From Epiperipatus broadwayi (lineage: Eukaryota; Onychophora; Udeonychophora; Euonychophora; Peripatidae): DNA of 64,000 nt. How positions within the stretch are numbered: position 1 is the stretch's first letter; every line of letters starts with the position of its first letter. Below the pieces are notes generated by a model. The model made no database searches. It was not told the origin of the DNA and saw only the letters and a program-made list of their open reading frames with translations. This document shows, piece after piece, positions 1 through 15,524 of this stretch. Location of the stretch: contig JAQFVV010006256.1 of the NCBI GenBank assembly GCA_028023455.1, positions 1,798,001 to 1,862,000 of the forward strand, read 5' to 3'. Made by a program: the position numbers and the translations under genes.

Positions 1-685
1 ACCTCCGAATAAGTACATTTTAGATACTCACCGTAAGGTATCATTATTTATCGAATGTCTATATATTTTCATCAAATATGAAAACCCAAAACATACCTAA
101 CCGATAACCAATCCATGCAAACGTCTATAAACAACTTAAATTTAATGCATTTTTGTTTAATGTCGAGTATGAATAGACTACATAGATTTGCATTTGAAAA
201 TAAACATTTTATCCCTATTTAACCTTAGGCTAAAATCCGCAGTCAAACTGGCATCAATTCATCAGATATATCGATGTATTCAATGTAATACGGAATATGG
301 CAGCACCAAAAAGATTAAGAGAAGACATTGACTCTCATCAGATAGGAATATTACATCTATCTAACGAGAACAATAAAACAAAAACTCCATAGAAAGGAAC
401 TGTGTTCTTCATCTTATAATTCCTTCCATAGGCAAACGGGTGAGTGCGGCATATATATAAACGATTCTGCCAGTAGTGAATCTCCGATTACATCTACTAA
501 CTACATCAATATATCCAATCCATTGACCCATTTAACCTAAGATTACCCTCCCCTAATATAACTTTACAAATCTATACAGCCATTCACGCCCGACTTAAGT
601 TTAACATTTGTATAATTAATTTAACGAAAAACAAAAATCATGATAAAACTTAAAGAACAAAAAATAAATAATATAAATAGAAATG

Positions 686-689
<4 letters not shown>
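1..689. other. Unassigned AT-rich DNA
   Basis: No reading frame, RNA gene or repeat was recognised. Base composition is slightly less A+T-rich than the rest of the window. Short frames running into the following (TA)n tract are a by-product of that repeat. Confidence 0.5.

Positions 690-745
<56 letters not shown>
690..745. repeat. (TA)n microsatellite
   Basis: An uninterrupted alternating TA tract of about 27 units. It is the first of several long TA tracts in the window, two of which served as LTR insertion sites. Confidence 0.95.
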
Positions 746-748
<3 letters not shown>

Positions 749-2707
749 GAAATACATCAAATAACATTATTAATAAACTAAGTTGGTCAGATAGGATAAG
801 ATTGCAATCATTTAAATATGGAATGTTTTAATTTAATGTTCATTATTTATAAAGTTCTTATGGTTTAAAACAGTTCATCTTTATCCGTTGCTTGCCATGA
901 ACGTGAATTCCCACGCCGTCCTAAGATTGGTATTCTGTTGGCTGATTTATTTATCCATCCGGAGGTTTTTGCTTTAACTGGTCCTCAATGTAGAAAAACG
1001 ATAGTTCATTTCTATTTCTTTCTTAGCAAAACTGAAGGGATTGAATCGTGCATCTCTTCAATCCCTTCTCCCGCACCTCCGCACTAACACCTATCTGTCA
1101 CATCGTAATAATCATAATCACTAACTAATAATTTCCAAACTTGTCCTTTTATATTACTTTGAAAGATTGACTTAACATTATGTCATCGATGTGATGATCC
1201 TTTTCATTGAGGTCCGATTTCCCAATGGATTTATTTCATTTGCTAAAAGTTTCTATTGTTTTCCTATCTGACCGATGTTTTTACATTTAAATGCCCAAGG
1301 CTGGTTTGCATTTGACTAATTAAATTTGTCATTTCCATTTCTGATTAATTAACCTGTTTTCCAAATCAAAGATATATTTAAAGATAAATTTAAAGATATA
1401 ATTTTATCTCCAAATCTTTTTAAAATTTAGTTTTAAAATACTTTTTCTTTAATAAAGTTTTATTTTAATAATTTTTCATTATCTGTGCGATTTAATATAT
1501 ACGAGTTTAAGATGATATTTAATTTCAATTTCTAATTCTTAAAGAAAATTTTTAAATGCGAACTTTTTAATTTACTTTCATGTTTAATAAATAAATAAAA
1601 AACAATGTAACGAACGTCTGTGCTCGTTACATTATTTTTAAAATTTTATTTACACTATAATCTTGATGTATGTTATTATTATGCATATACAAAAGCATGC
1701 ATGTTATATATAGGTGTATGTTGAAAATGATCACACATTTGCAGTTTAATAATTCTATTCTAATCACTGCTTATCAACAAAATATAACTATGATGTGCTA
1801 TATACATTAATTAAGAGAGGGGTTTGGAAGTTTGCAGTCTCACTATAGTTTTCAAACACAATAGTGATTGATCAAGTAATTCTTTAGCTATAGGAAAAAA
1901 CCCATTCACATTAAGATAACTTAATACTTTTTGAAAATATTTTTAAGATTACTATAACAAAGCATATAATGATCAATGAATCTGAGTACCCTTGCAGTTA
2001 ACATTGCTGATTTAATTATAGTACAGCACAAGTGAGAAGAAATTATTACCTTCTAAATAGAATTATAATAGAACATAATGAAAAAAAACAAGTGGACACA
2101 AATTTTTTAGTAATAAAAAAAAATTTGTATCCCATTATAATGAACTATTTTTGACCTCCTTTGGAGTCATGTTTTGCTATTTCTGTTCTATAATCTTTAA
2201 ATTTTATCTAAAATAGTTTCTATTTATTTGGTAGGATAAAGCAGTCTTATTAACTTTTTATCTTTTTGTGATCAGTTAATTTGACACCTCCAGAAAATGC
2301 ATCTGGATTAAAGCTCAAATAATTTTATAATAACTTTTAGGAATCATAACAGATTTACAAACAGTTAGAATGGTTGGGAAATCAAAGAGACTTCTCTCAT
2401 TCTATTTTTCCAAAACAACAAAAATAATTTTGAGGAGTTTTATAAAATAATGTTATTAGATCTCTCTTAAAATTATGAATGTGAATCTAAAATGTTTTTT
2501 TTTTTTTTTACAATTTTATACTTTATTGATTTCAATGCTTTTTAAACTCTTTTTTTTTATTATGTTTCAACTGGGTAGTGGTGATCTTCAGATCGTAATT
2601 TTATTTATTCATATTGGAAGATGAAAGAAAAATAATAAAAATACATTAAAAATAATAGTATAAAATTGTAAATTCAAAATAATATGATAGTATGGTATTT
2701 AATGCAA
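746..2707. other. Unassigned AT-rich DNA with one hairpin
   Basis: No coding or repeat assignment. The only structure noticed is a perfect hairpin at 1034-1068, with GAAGGGATTGAA and its reverse complement as 12-bp arms and an 11-nt loop. Poly-T and poly-A runs lie near 2495-2560. Nothing else is supported. Confidence 0.45.
1034..1068. repeat. Perfect 12-bp hairpin
   Basis: GAAGGGATTGAA at 1034-1045 is matched by its exact reverse complement at 1057-1068. There is no U-tract or neighbouring gene, so no function such as termination can be assigned. Confidence 0.6.
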
Positions 2708-4382
<1,675 letters not shown>

Positions 4383-4610
4383 ATAGAGGATTTGAACCCA
4401 GACTTTCAAGCTCCCTTCAGCTATCCAATCTAGCTTATACAACTAATACACATGACCACACACATGTAAAAAAGATAAATGATCTCCAATATGCACTTTT
4501 CATTTATATTTTTTATATAAGGGTGGACATGTGTATCAGTTGTATGAGATAGATTGGATAGCTAAAGGCAGCTTGAAAATCTGGATTCAAATTTCTTGTA
4601 ATTATATCTA
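4383..4610. mobile_element. Short tRNA-like foldback element (family A)
   Basis: Two inverted arms. The left arm (about 4386-4475) is the approximate reverse complement of the right arm (about 4523-4600). Read outward on the plus strand, the right arm contains an A-box-like stretch (GTGTATCAGTTGTATGAGA) and a B-box-like GGATTCAAAT, recalling a tRNA-derived promoter, though the box spacing is longer than in an ordinary tRNA. The same arms flank the RTE element at 42-45 kb and the foldback at 63.3-63.9 kb. In this copy the inner hammerhead segment seen in those copies is mostly deleted. No clear target-site duplication was found. Confidence 0.75.
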
Positions 4611-5752
4611 AACTCCAGGTATATAAAATATACCTGTATTTAAATATTATATATATATGTTGTATCTATTCAAATTTGAGATGAGTTTCAGTATGTGTCA
4701 AAATGTCAGGCATAATTTTTTTTGTGTGATTTTGATGAAGGATATGTTAACTTATAGAGCATTGAACTGTGTTGCTATGATGACAACAATATTGATATAA
4801 AAATGTTTATTATTAATTGTATTGAGTAAGATTGTGAATTGACTTTATTCATTTTAAAAAGGAAAATGGATATGTGAATAACAAAACATATAGTTTGGAT
4901 AAAATTCTTATTCTTTTATTATTTTATGTTTCTTTTTCATTACTGCATTCACTATAGTAAATTATAAATGATATAACAAAATATTTAATATTTTAAATAT
5001 ATTTGTCCTTTTTATTTGTATAATATTATATTGGAAGATATGTCTAAAAAACATATTTCCAGTGTAATATACTGAGAAGATGGTGTATATACTAATTCTA
5101 TAATTTTGTGGTATTTTTTGTATAATACAATTTTTATTAGAGAGATACTGCTTAAAATTGACCAGAATTAACTTGGAGTGTTACTATAGTTTTCTATGAT
5201 ATAAATGGCAAAAGTTATAAATAATTGAAAAAACCCCCTCTCTCCTATTTTTGTTTCAATAGAAGCACATCTAGATTTTTTTATATGATTTTCTTTTTAG
5301 TTATTTTAAAAGTATATAGTTAAATACTCAAAACGCAGGGGTAAAAAGCAATATTATCTGTCCATGATCTGGGCAGCTTGTTAAAGATTTATGAGGAGTG
5401 ACAATTTATTATAAAAAATGAAAAGTAACCAAAAATATTTCATTGCATTCTGCTTTAAAATAGATGTTATTTATATTTTAATAACAGCATGTCAGAATGT
5501 GTACAAAAATCAAATTCATCTGCCTGTGTATTTTATTAGATTGATTAATCATTTTTATATAAGATATAAATCAGTTTAATTTTCCATTATATCATTCTGG
5601 ATAAGGCTAGCATCTATTTATTCATAACATTTTGATATAAATATTTGCCCATGAAAGAATATTTCTCTGTATCATCATGAATACAAATTAATGTTTGTAT
5701 GCTTGTAACACCAGCATATAAAACAAAAATAATTATTTGAAAGGATAATCTG

Positions 5753-5753
<1 letters not shown>
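4611..5753. other. Unassigned AT-rich DNA
   Basis: Nothing was recognised apart from short TA runs. Confidence 0.45.

Positions 5754-5825
<72 letters not shown>
5754..5825. repeat. (TA)n microsatellite, left of solo LTR
   Basis: An uninterrupted TA tract ending exactly where the TG of the probable solo LTR begins. It and the tract at 7180-7232 appear to be one original (TA)n array split by the insertion. Confidence 0.95.
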
Positions 5826-5828
<3 letters not shown>

Positions 5829-7176
5829 AACATTTTCCGGCTTGCTAGGCCTCTATATGCAATAAACTGCGTGAGTTGATCAAGTTATGTCAAAAAGAAG
5901 AAAGTTGTATTTCTATTTCTAAAAAAATATAACTATATTTCCTGATCATCTCAGCCCAGAATTGTTACGATTACAATTGTGAGCTGAATCAGTTTTTAAT
6001 TTATAAATGAGGGTGCCAGAGTCGATTAGAATCACTGATTTTGCATCAAACAAATCGTAACTCGTAAATTAAAAAGAAAAATGTTTTTGTAAAATAAGCG
6101 GTATTATATTTTTACCGTGAATTAGAATTATTCCCTAAATATTATTATTGGAACTTATTAAACATATTGGCAAAGGTAAATTATATTTTTAAACATCACT
6201 AAACTAATATTAATAAATTTAATAATAATTAATAATGCACAATAAAAAAGGTTGATAAAAGTAAAATCTCTTTTATTCTAACAAACAAAAAATATTTAAC
6301 ATTAAATTGTTAATTAAATAAACTGGAGAGAACATACACTAATCCAAACATGAAGCAATTAATAAAAAAACAACAGTTAAACAATTAAAAAGTTCTTGGT
6401 TAAATAAAGGTCTCTTGAGTACGAAAATTAAAGTCTATATCAGGATTGTATTATAAGCTTATGTAGATAATTGTTGGCAAATGCTTAGTTTTGCCACAAT
6501 CGGGAATAATAATCAGTCATAGCTTACCGGTAAGTTTAGTGAGAAGGCTGTAGCTTACTATGCATAGTTTTTTGGGTTAGAATGAGGTCAGCCATTGGTT
6601 ATAAGTTGATCTTGTGGTCTATTCTTCTAGTCGGTCATGAAGACTTTTCTGGTATCCATCTTCAGGCATGATGTTAGCAGAATTTCCAGTTCACTCCGAC
6701 ATGCAGAATTATTTCCGCATAGGGTGATCCTGGATATATTCTTGTTATCCAGGACTAACAATAGAGAAACAGATGAAACAACACATTGATCAAACTGGCC
6801 CCCTTCTTTTTATACTAGAGGTCCAGTTTTCAGACTTCTGTGCATGTTATTATCATGGTGTTTTTGGTTCATAATCTTGTAGTCTTTACTCATTTTTCAA
6901 TTACAAAGTTCTCTTTTTTTAGCAAATCTTTCGGCCATCTTTAATTAGCTAAAATATTTTTATTTTAGCTTATCTAGATTAGTGATTTGTGTGTCTTTTA
7001 TTCTCTCCAATTTTTACTTTTATTTTTAATTACATAAAAAAAAAATACAAAAGACAATTTTAACTTTCACTGTACATTTTTAAAAAAAATTATACTAATA
7101 AAAAAAATTCCAAATTTACTTTTTTTTTAGCTTTTACCAAATGCCAATATATTTGTACCATATGTAAATAAATGGT

Positions 7177-7179
<3 letters not shown>
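5826..7179 (-). mobile_element. Probable solo LTR (Ty3/gypsy-like), 1354 bp
   Basis: The segment begins TGTAAC and ends GGTACA, so its ends form an imperfect TG...CA inverted repeat, and it sits between two halves of a (TA)n tract with a compatible ATAT duplication. Read on the minus strand it starts TGTACCATTTATT, resembling the start of the LTR pair at 49.5-55.4 kb (TGTACCAATATTG). A minus-strand TATA box (TATAAAAAG) lies at 6806-6814, with a possible start near 6785. The segment is noticeably less A+T-rich than its surroundings. No reading frame is present. The absence of a second copy in the window suggests LTR-LTR recombination. The family assignment is inference. Confidence 0.6.
6806..6814 (-). 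promoter_or_regulatory. TATA box of the solo LTR
   Basis: TATAAAAAG on the minus strand, followed by a purine run. It is placed as a U3 promoter would be if the LTR lies on the minus strand. Confidence 0.4.

Positions 7180-7232
<53 letters not shown>
7180..7232. repeat. (TA)n microsatellite, right of solo LTR
   Basis: A pure TA tract immediately after the GGTACA end of the solo LTR. Confidence 0.95.
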
Positions 7233-7236
<4 letters not shown>

Positions 7237-9780
7237 CAAAAGATCAGAATTGTCAAAATATGCTTGAATATTTATATCTTCTTTGGAACAGATTGTGATT
7301 TGATATAGACATTAGAACTTTGATGCTATTCAGGAAATACCATATATAAAAACTATCACTCAGATCATTATTATTATTGCTATACTTTTTGTTTCTCTTC
7401 ACTTAAAATGTATAATATTTATTGATAAATAGTATATAATTTTAGGTTGAATACTAATCCATTCACACACCTAAATATAAGAGAGTTACATTTTCATAAG
7501 TTTGAACTTATATTGTGCAGCATAATAATAATTTTAATTTAAAATATTCATTTTTTATTTAGTGATTATAAATTAACTTCGGTATATCATTTACATTAGG
7601 AATTAAAAAGTATCGTCATAATAAATATTTATTAATTTTATTCTCTTAAATTTATATTAACAAATAAGTAGATTCAATCTTATATATATATTTCAATCAA
7701 CTATATTTTTATATGAAGTATAGAAAGAAAATATATCTTGAACTCTCTTATATTTTGAAAGTATTAACATTCAACAACATTTTTTTTGTGTATTACATAA
7801 ACATGTGTTTTGTATTTAGTATCCAATAGGCGAAGATTGATATGTAATTCCCTATTTAAATATGAAATTAATGTCAATTGATGATCTATCATACATACAA
7901 TTAGATCGTAGTTGTATATATTAATTGTTTGTGATCTATTCACCATATATATATTTTTTTAGATATTTGATATTCATTTACTAATAAATTTTAATTTAAC
8001 TTAAAACAAACAAAAAAGTCTGATTATTGTTCAATTGTGCAATATGCATTCATTGATTAATAGGTTAATATGAGAATGATATGATAAAATGATTATACCA
8101 CATAACTTATTTGACATAACCATAGAATAATTTGAAAAACAAATTTCAGGATTGGTGATTAGGATTATATACATGTATCATTTTTTTGTACTGAATTTGA
8201 TAGCTATTATCTAACTAAATATAAACTTGGTATGGTAATAAATTATTAAATTTGATATTATTGGATATTTAATGAATAATTAGAAGTTGTTTGTAACTAT
8301 TTCATTGATTACAAGTAACAATCATATTAAAATAGAAATTTTATCAGCATTGATTTGATAATTAGGGAGGATACAAATTAAAATTTATTGAAGATAAATA
8401 AAGGAAATTGTATTCAAATATTTGCATGTTTAATTAAATTGTTATTGATTGGATAAATATTGTATTAAGTTCATAGTTAGCCAATATGATCTTAATCTTA
8501 TTCAGTTATAAAGCTGATAGTAATATACTCTATTCTGTTATAAATCAGAATAGTTTTCTTTGATTGTATTTAAACTTAATGGATATAAATTTTGAATCTA
8601 GTTTAAATGTTAAATTTTAATATTCATATGTGATTTTAGTAAATACTAGTAATTTTTATTATAAGTATTAATTATTATAAAAAAGTTTTAGTAATCTAGC
8701 TATATGAAATTAAAAATAAATTGATTAGTTATTGTACTTGAATAAATAAATATTCAATAGAAGTCTACTGCTTTCTTTATATATTGGCATGATTAGATAT
8801 TATAGATTTAAGATTATCTAATAGATTTATTGATAATATATTATTATTGAGTATTTCATTTTATTATAACTAGCTTAATTAAAAAGAATAAAATCAATAT
8901 AAGAATATAGCATGGCTGAGTTAGTATAATTTATTATTTCATTTAATTGAGATTTAAAATTAATTATTGGGTCATATATTTATTTAAATATTGTAGATAT
9001 TGTAAACTTATAGGGCATACTAAAGTTGTCAGCTCAAACATTCATAAACTATTTTATTTAGATATGAACAATATTAAATTTTAGTATAAGTTTATATTAT
9101 TATAAGCAATGTTTAGTTAGGTATGATTAGAATTGAGTTGTTTAATGATTTATTATGAATTTTATTCCATTATAAGTGAAACCTACCTAAATATCATGGT
9201 TTTGAGACAATGGTATTTGATTTAATTGCTTTATTTTAAGTAAGCTTTTATATTTAGGGTATTTGAAATGAAATTAGTTTTTCTCTTTATTCAAAATGCT
9301 ATTTGAACTCATGGTGCTACAATAAAGATTGCATCACTGTTTTTTTTGGTATAATTAATACTCTAATATATGATTAGATATATGATTATTTTAAATACTG
9401 ATTGATTATTTACTGATTAGCATTTATTAGCTTAATATATTATATTTATTCCATTATTTATGGGCATTATAAAATTAGAATTACTTTTCTTTGATTTACA
9501 TTTTATTCAGTTACAAATGTTGTTCAACTTCAAGGCTCATTTTCATATTGTTACACAGGGTGACCAATGACTGGAATATATTTTATTCAGGATATATTGG
9601 AGTTATTATTTTTCATTGCACATTTTAAATCTGTTACAAATACCACCAAAATTTTCAGGGTGTAATTAAACAGGATCACTCAATCATGACCCTTTCATAT
9701 CCAATCTGTTACAAATGCCACCCAAATTATTGGGCTATAACAGATGTTATTATACACACATATTTATTCTGTTATAATAT
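7233..9780. other. AT-rich DNA with a recurring TTATTCNRTTAYAA-like word
   Basis: No coding potential. A word close to TTATTCTGTTATAA or TTCCATTATAAG recurs near 8497, 8528, 8864, 9094, 9165, 9447, 9508, 9629, 9704 and 9765, and near 9629 and 9703 it extends to ATCTGTTACAAAT plus CCACC. Spacing is irregular. It may be a very old, degenerate tandem or dispersed repeat, or only compositional bias. Confidence 0.3.
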
Positions 9781-12700
9781 ATATATATATTGAAGCAGTT
9801 GACCTGATACTCAGATCGAGCTTCACAGCCCACTCAGAATCTCTCACCACCAAACCATATTTAAATGCCATCCTTATATTTTTTTGCTTAACTAACAAAA
9901 TAATAACTGATGTATATATATATATCTTAATGTAACTAATTTTAATAAATAAATATTTTATTTTATTTTAATTCGTATATGTGTGTAATGGATGTGTACA
10001 TATTATAGGTGAGGGGAGATTAATTTTAAAACCTATATAAAGGAAAAATGTATTATATTAATGTATATTTTAAAAATTATATGTATAATTTGTTATTTTT
10101 TAGTAATGGCGGTCATAAAATCTGATTCAATCTTGTAAGAATATTCTCAAATGCAATTAAGACAATTGACCGGAAACCCATTAATCCGAATTAAAATGTT
10201 ATACTTTTATAACAGTAATGTAAAAATCCATTAGTGGAAATTTTATTCTCTTTAAATTTTGTTTTAAAATCTTAAATCATATTTAAAACAATTGTTCGAG
10301 AAATTCTAACAGGATTGCATTGTCTTTAAAACTTACATTAACAAAAGGTGCATCCAGTTAGCAAATTCCAGATCCACTAAGTGTATAAAGTGCCTCAGGT
10401 CTAGCAACTAAAGTGCAGTCCAATATAAACAGAAAAATAGTATAAATACTGCTAGATTTGAATCCTAACAGGAGACTCATAATATTTAAACAGCAATGGT
10501 AAATATAATCCATGCTTGTCATTATAACAATCCAATGTGTCATGAGTAGTGGTAATTTTCGCCTTTCTCTCCATTAAACATGATCTTTCCACACCCATCG
10601 CCCAGGATCTGGTCACCCATGAACTTTAATGTACTGAAAGACTGAGTAACAAAATGCTATCTGCCTGACTGACTGAATCTAACTAGATCTAGTTCACCAA
10701 TCCCAATGGACACTGAATCATCAAGGATCGCCATTAATTACAAAGGTAAAAGAATTCTAGCCACGGTCTAATGTCTAAATTTTTAAATTCATCCTTCCAT
10801 AATTATTTATAATAACCCTGTCTATAATTTAAGGTATCGTTCTATTAGTTGGTCCTTTGACCAGAAATTTAACATTTTGCTAAAATGATTTGTAATTTAC
10901 TTGCCTGATATTAGCATGTATATAACTCTATATAACTTTCTTTAATTTCTTTTTTATCACTGAGCCTCTATTAAATAAATGTAGTATTTTCTTTCACCTT
11001 CATGCGGCAATAATATTTCATAATTTTCATTATTATGTTTCATATATTTAAATATGCCAATAATTCTTCAAATTTGCCTGTTAGTCATTTTCTTTTTATT
11101 TTATTTTCCCTCTCTCTACTTTAAGTGGTGACTAGATTAACTATTTAGAACAAGTCATGTCATTTTTATCTTAGAAAATGCTTGCAAATTTGGGGAAAAC
11201 AAAAGTAGAAATCTGTTTTTCCAAGAAATGTTTTTTCTATTTTATTTAAATAATAAGTGCTAACCTTAAAACTTTATGAAATCAAATGTGTTTATTATGA
11301 AATAAATAACTACCACCCCATTCATATATGTTTAAATTATGTTTAGTATAATATAAAAGCACTTATAACTGAATTCTCATATTTATTTAACATTGTGGGA
11401 AGTTTATAGATAGATTAAAGTAATGGGAAAGAGGAGTCTCTATTCCAATGATTATGTATTTTAGTAATAAGTTTAAATAATCCATTACTATTTAGTATTT
11501 AAATCATACTATTACATTGGACATTCCCAATATATATATAGGTTATCAATCATTCATCCATAGTTTTTAAAATATTATATGTCTTCCATTCCAAGTGTTG
11601 TATGCAAACAGGCCTCCATGTTCAAATATACATATGTGTGTCTTCGTACTTCGTTCCCCAGGATTTTCGGTAATCCGGATCCTGTACATTCATTCCAAGT
11701 CCAAGAACACAGCTGGAAACCCCCTGGGACTTATTCGTCATATGAGCTATTGACATAGGGGTGCTCCAGAAAGATCTGGCCTATTGTTATTAATAGCAGA
11801 CACCATTCTATGAACCAAACCTGCCAAAGTAGCAGCAAGAATTCAGTCACCATTCTTCATCCTTAAATTTGGAAGCACATTTTTCGGATCTGAAATTGGA
11901 TCTCCTAATTCTGCCACCCAGCATATATAGCTCTTTTAAAGTTCTTGCCATAACCCAAACCTATGAATGTTCATAAATCATAATATTATGTTTCTACCAA
12001 ACAGATCTATTTATTATACTGATTAATATTTTTATAAGCATGTCTTTTTGTGACACAATTATATATATGTTAACAAACTATCCCACACACATTTCTCACT
12101 CAGTAAAAACTGAGATTCTTTCATCTATTAATAAAAATGTATTTTTGTAGTAAAGTTAATATTTCAATCATAAAATAATCTTGTAAGCTAAATCGGTTAA
12201 GTGCTATATTTTGTTCTTTGGGGGTGGATTGGTATCTTACAAAGATATGTCTCATAGTGCTAAATTGTGTTCATTAGTGTACTTATTAATTATTGGCATA
12301 TGACCTAGCCACAATAAAATAGAATAACAAAGTTGTCATTTTCTAAGTTATAAACAAATTTCATGTGATTTACCTGTTACCATGCAAATGTCAATCAAAT
12401 TATATGTATGTCAAAAGACCAATGACGATTAATGAAATAATAAAACAAGTATTTATACATACTTCTTTAAATTAATAAATTTTATATATATCATAAACTT
12501 GCAGAATCATTGTTTCTTTTACTTAAAATATTAATATTTTAGTTATTAAATTATGCTTGCCCTGACTAGATGATCTCCCGCTAATATTATAGATATAATT
12601 AATATGAAAGGTCATGATCCTTAGATGAGTCAAACTTATATCTTATACTAAAATATTCCTTTATATAAATTTAAATTAGAATCTTTTTGTGTCTCCACTT

Positions 12701-13342
12701 TGCGATACCGGCAGAGAGAGATAAATTAGATCGGTATCATCGGAATTGTTGCTCATATGTTGGTAGATCTGGAAAATAGGCAAATAGGGCAGAGTTCATG
12801 AATGTTCTTGACTTATGTATCTTGCACATGATTGGACTCTAGGTACTTTTGCCTAGATGCTAGATTTTGTTATATGAACAGACAAAACCAACCGGTACAA
12901 TATATATTAATGATTTTAATAAGCCCATAAATAACTAGTGACTTATCAAACATGTAATGCAGATAATACAAACCTATTCATATATCAAACAATTTCAAAA
13001 ATTGTTCAGTGATAATTCACAGATTAAATTCCCAAAGAATCATTTAAATGCATTTGAAAATAATGTCTATGTTTTTTATGCTAATGCCAATCTATTTATC
13101 TGATAAATAGATTGACGTTGAAATAAGAAATTGTGGGTATTATTTGCAAGTACATTTAAATGATCTTAATAGTAACATTTTCAGACTTAGTTGTTTTGCA
13201 AATAAGTATATATATAAGTTCCAAATAATTTTAACAGTAAAAATAATAAATTATATATTTTAATTAATCAGTAGCGCTTTACATAAAATTTCAATAAATA
13301 GACATATAATACAATTTATTGTTGAATCACTAAAATTTATAA
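9781..13342. other. Unassigned DNA with two less AT-rich islands
   Basis: No gene was recognised. Two stretches, about 10350-10740 and 11640-11960, are more GC-rich than the flanks and could be old repeat copies or unrecognised exons; all frames are short and no family was recognised. A 27-nt near-perfect palindrome lies at 13088-13114. Confidence 0.35.
13088..13114. repeat. 27-nt palindrome
   Basis: CAATCTATTTATC, a central TG, then ATAAATAGATTG: a nearly perfect palindrome just upstream of the Penelope-like remnant. No function is inferred. Confidence 0.5.
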
Positions 13343-14399
13343 GTGATAATATTATTGCAACATATAGTGATAGATTTTATTAAATGGGTAAAGAGTGGCC
13401 TATGGGAATATCTATGGTTGCACAAATTTATAATTTTCTTGTCAAAATATGAAGAAGATATATTAAATTCTTGTGACTTTGATTGTATTAAAAATTATGC
13501 TTTATATCTGGATGATGTGTTTGTTTGTGGTCCTGGTGATGTTATTGAAGCACATTTACGTAAGCTGAATCATTTAAATAATTTAAAATGGACTATTGAT
13601 AAAGAACAAAATAGGAAAATAAAATTTTTGGATTTACAATAATATAGAGACACAATTAATTTAAATTATAAATTGATTATTAAACCTATTCAAGAAAGAG
13701 AATATATTCATTTTAAATCACATGTAATGATGCATAAAATGGAAAATTTGATATATTTTTTTACATCATAATGATAAATTATGCAAATATAAAAGTAATA
13801 AAAATCAAAATATTGAACTTTTTACTCATGAATGTATGAAAGTATGATATGATTATAAACCAAATTTTACAAACATTAAATGGGTTTAATAATAATAAGA
13901 ATAATCATAATACAAAATTAGATAATACAAAATGGATATCTATGCCATTTGTAAATAATGTTCAATTTAAATAAATTAAAAATATATTTAAAGATAAATA
14001 CAATATTTATTTTATGTTCCTTCAAATGTAAATAGACTAATTAATAATTCTAAGAGTATTATACCTAAAATGCAAAGAAGTAATATAATTTAACAGATTG
14101 TATGTGGTTGTAAAAAATCATATTTCCAGGTATAAGATATGCTCTGGAAAAAAGAATAAAGTAACATCAATTATTATGCAATCGAATAAAAAAACTGTAA
14201 ATGGTCAATTAAATATGCCCTTATTATTCTTTGACTATGAAAAATCTTGCAACTATAAATTTACTCTTAATGTAAATGATACAAAAATATTAATGGAAGA
14301 AAAAAATATGAAGCAATAATGGTAGATAAATTTAAAGATAATATAATAAATAGACAAACAGATAATACTGACATACACAGCTCATGGAAAGGTACATGA
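13343..14399 (+). pseudogene. Penelope-like element remnant (RT C-terminus, GIY-YIG region)
   Basis: The first frame (13343-13642) carries the PLE reverse transcriptase signature around its catalytic region: YALYLDDVFV, then a histidine/leucine-rich helix and KWTIDKEQNRKIKFLDL. The canonical YxDD aspartate pair is visible as LDD. After a stop the same frame continues to about 13766 with IIKPIQEREYIHFKSH, matching the thumb motif typical of PLEs. Further on, shifted frames give a cysteine-containing YIG-like patch (about 14085-14160) and, at 14220-14319, a C-terminal region like that of PLE GIY-YIG endonucleases. A last frame shift leads to SSWKGT and a stop near 14399. The N-terminal half is missing. 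At least three disruptions make it non-functional. PLEs are retroelements whose RT is related to telomerase. Confidence 0.75.
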
Positions 14400-15512
14400 T
14401 ATTAAGCTTCTGTATTACTTTATAGTTCATAAAGATTACAATGGAATCCCAAGTGCTACTGTTTAATTAAAATATATATTTTATTATTTTTAGTGTTAGA
14501 ATTATTTGAAATTTACATATAGTATATTTATAATAGGTATTTATATATATTGTCAAATTAAGTTATCTGCTTGGACATAAGTTTTTCTATCCAGACAATA
14601 AAATATTGTGAGCAAATACTAAAATTTCATAATTAGTAATTTTTTTTTTGTTACATACATTGTAATTATAATTTATCCCAGAATGTTTTTAAGATTTATA
14701 TTGTAAATGTTAAGACTTGTGATGTTTAATGAGATCTTATAAATTAATGAAGCTTTTTATGTCATTAAGAAGCAAGGATTAAAAAAAAATGAGAATGTAT
14801 ATTATTTGGTAGAAAAAAACAAAACAAGTAATCTAAATTACATTTTTGTATATACCCATTATGTAACTCAAACTAAAATGAAATAAAGATGATGTTAATA
14901 TTATACAGTCAGAGAAAAATCTTTAAAATGTTGAATACTTTAATGTATTTATGATTGTCTTTAACAATAGCGCTCAGCATCAAAAATTCATTATAAGTGT
15001 ATTTAATATTTCAAGATTTTCCCCAAACATGCAATATTATAATTATTCTTAATTTATTATACTTTTATTGTAACAATATCCTCAATACTGTACTAACATT
15101 TTTGCTATCTTTTGTAATAAAACTATGATTCTGCAATGGATGTCATTAGGTTAATCAAATTGAGAATCATATCTTTATCAATCAATCAGTACTATTTTTT
15201 TTGATATATATGAACAGTATAAGATATACTTGCATTTCAATTTTCAATAAATTATTAATTCCTTCACATTTGAAAACTGTTAGTATCGTTTATTACACTT
15301 CATCTCTGAGATACAAATTCTTATCAAGCTCCCCCCTCCAGCATTAAAGTGTGCACTACATTTTTTTAAGAATTTTCATTTATAATACTCTGAGCCAATA
15401 AATAAGTTTTATTAAGAATATTATTAATGATCATGTATAGAAAAAGAATGGAACAACATTAATATAAGATTCATCAATATTAATAATGTTATATATATAT
15501 TTGGTAAAATTG
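14400..15512. other. Unassigned AT-rich DNA
   Basis: The region directly 3' of the PLE remnant. It could hold PLE terminal sequence but no matching repeat was seen in the window. Confidence 0.4.
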
Positions 15513-15524
15513 TTGTATATAGAT

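Noticed and set aside
640-831. 63-codon frame with a Tyr-Ile repeat
   Set aside because: The repeat is the translation of (TA)n; no other support.
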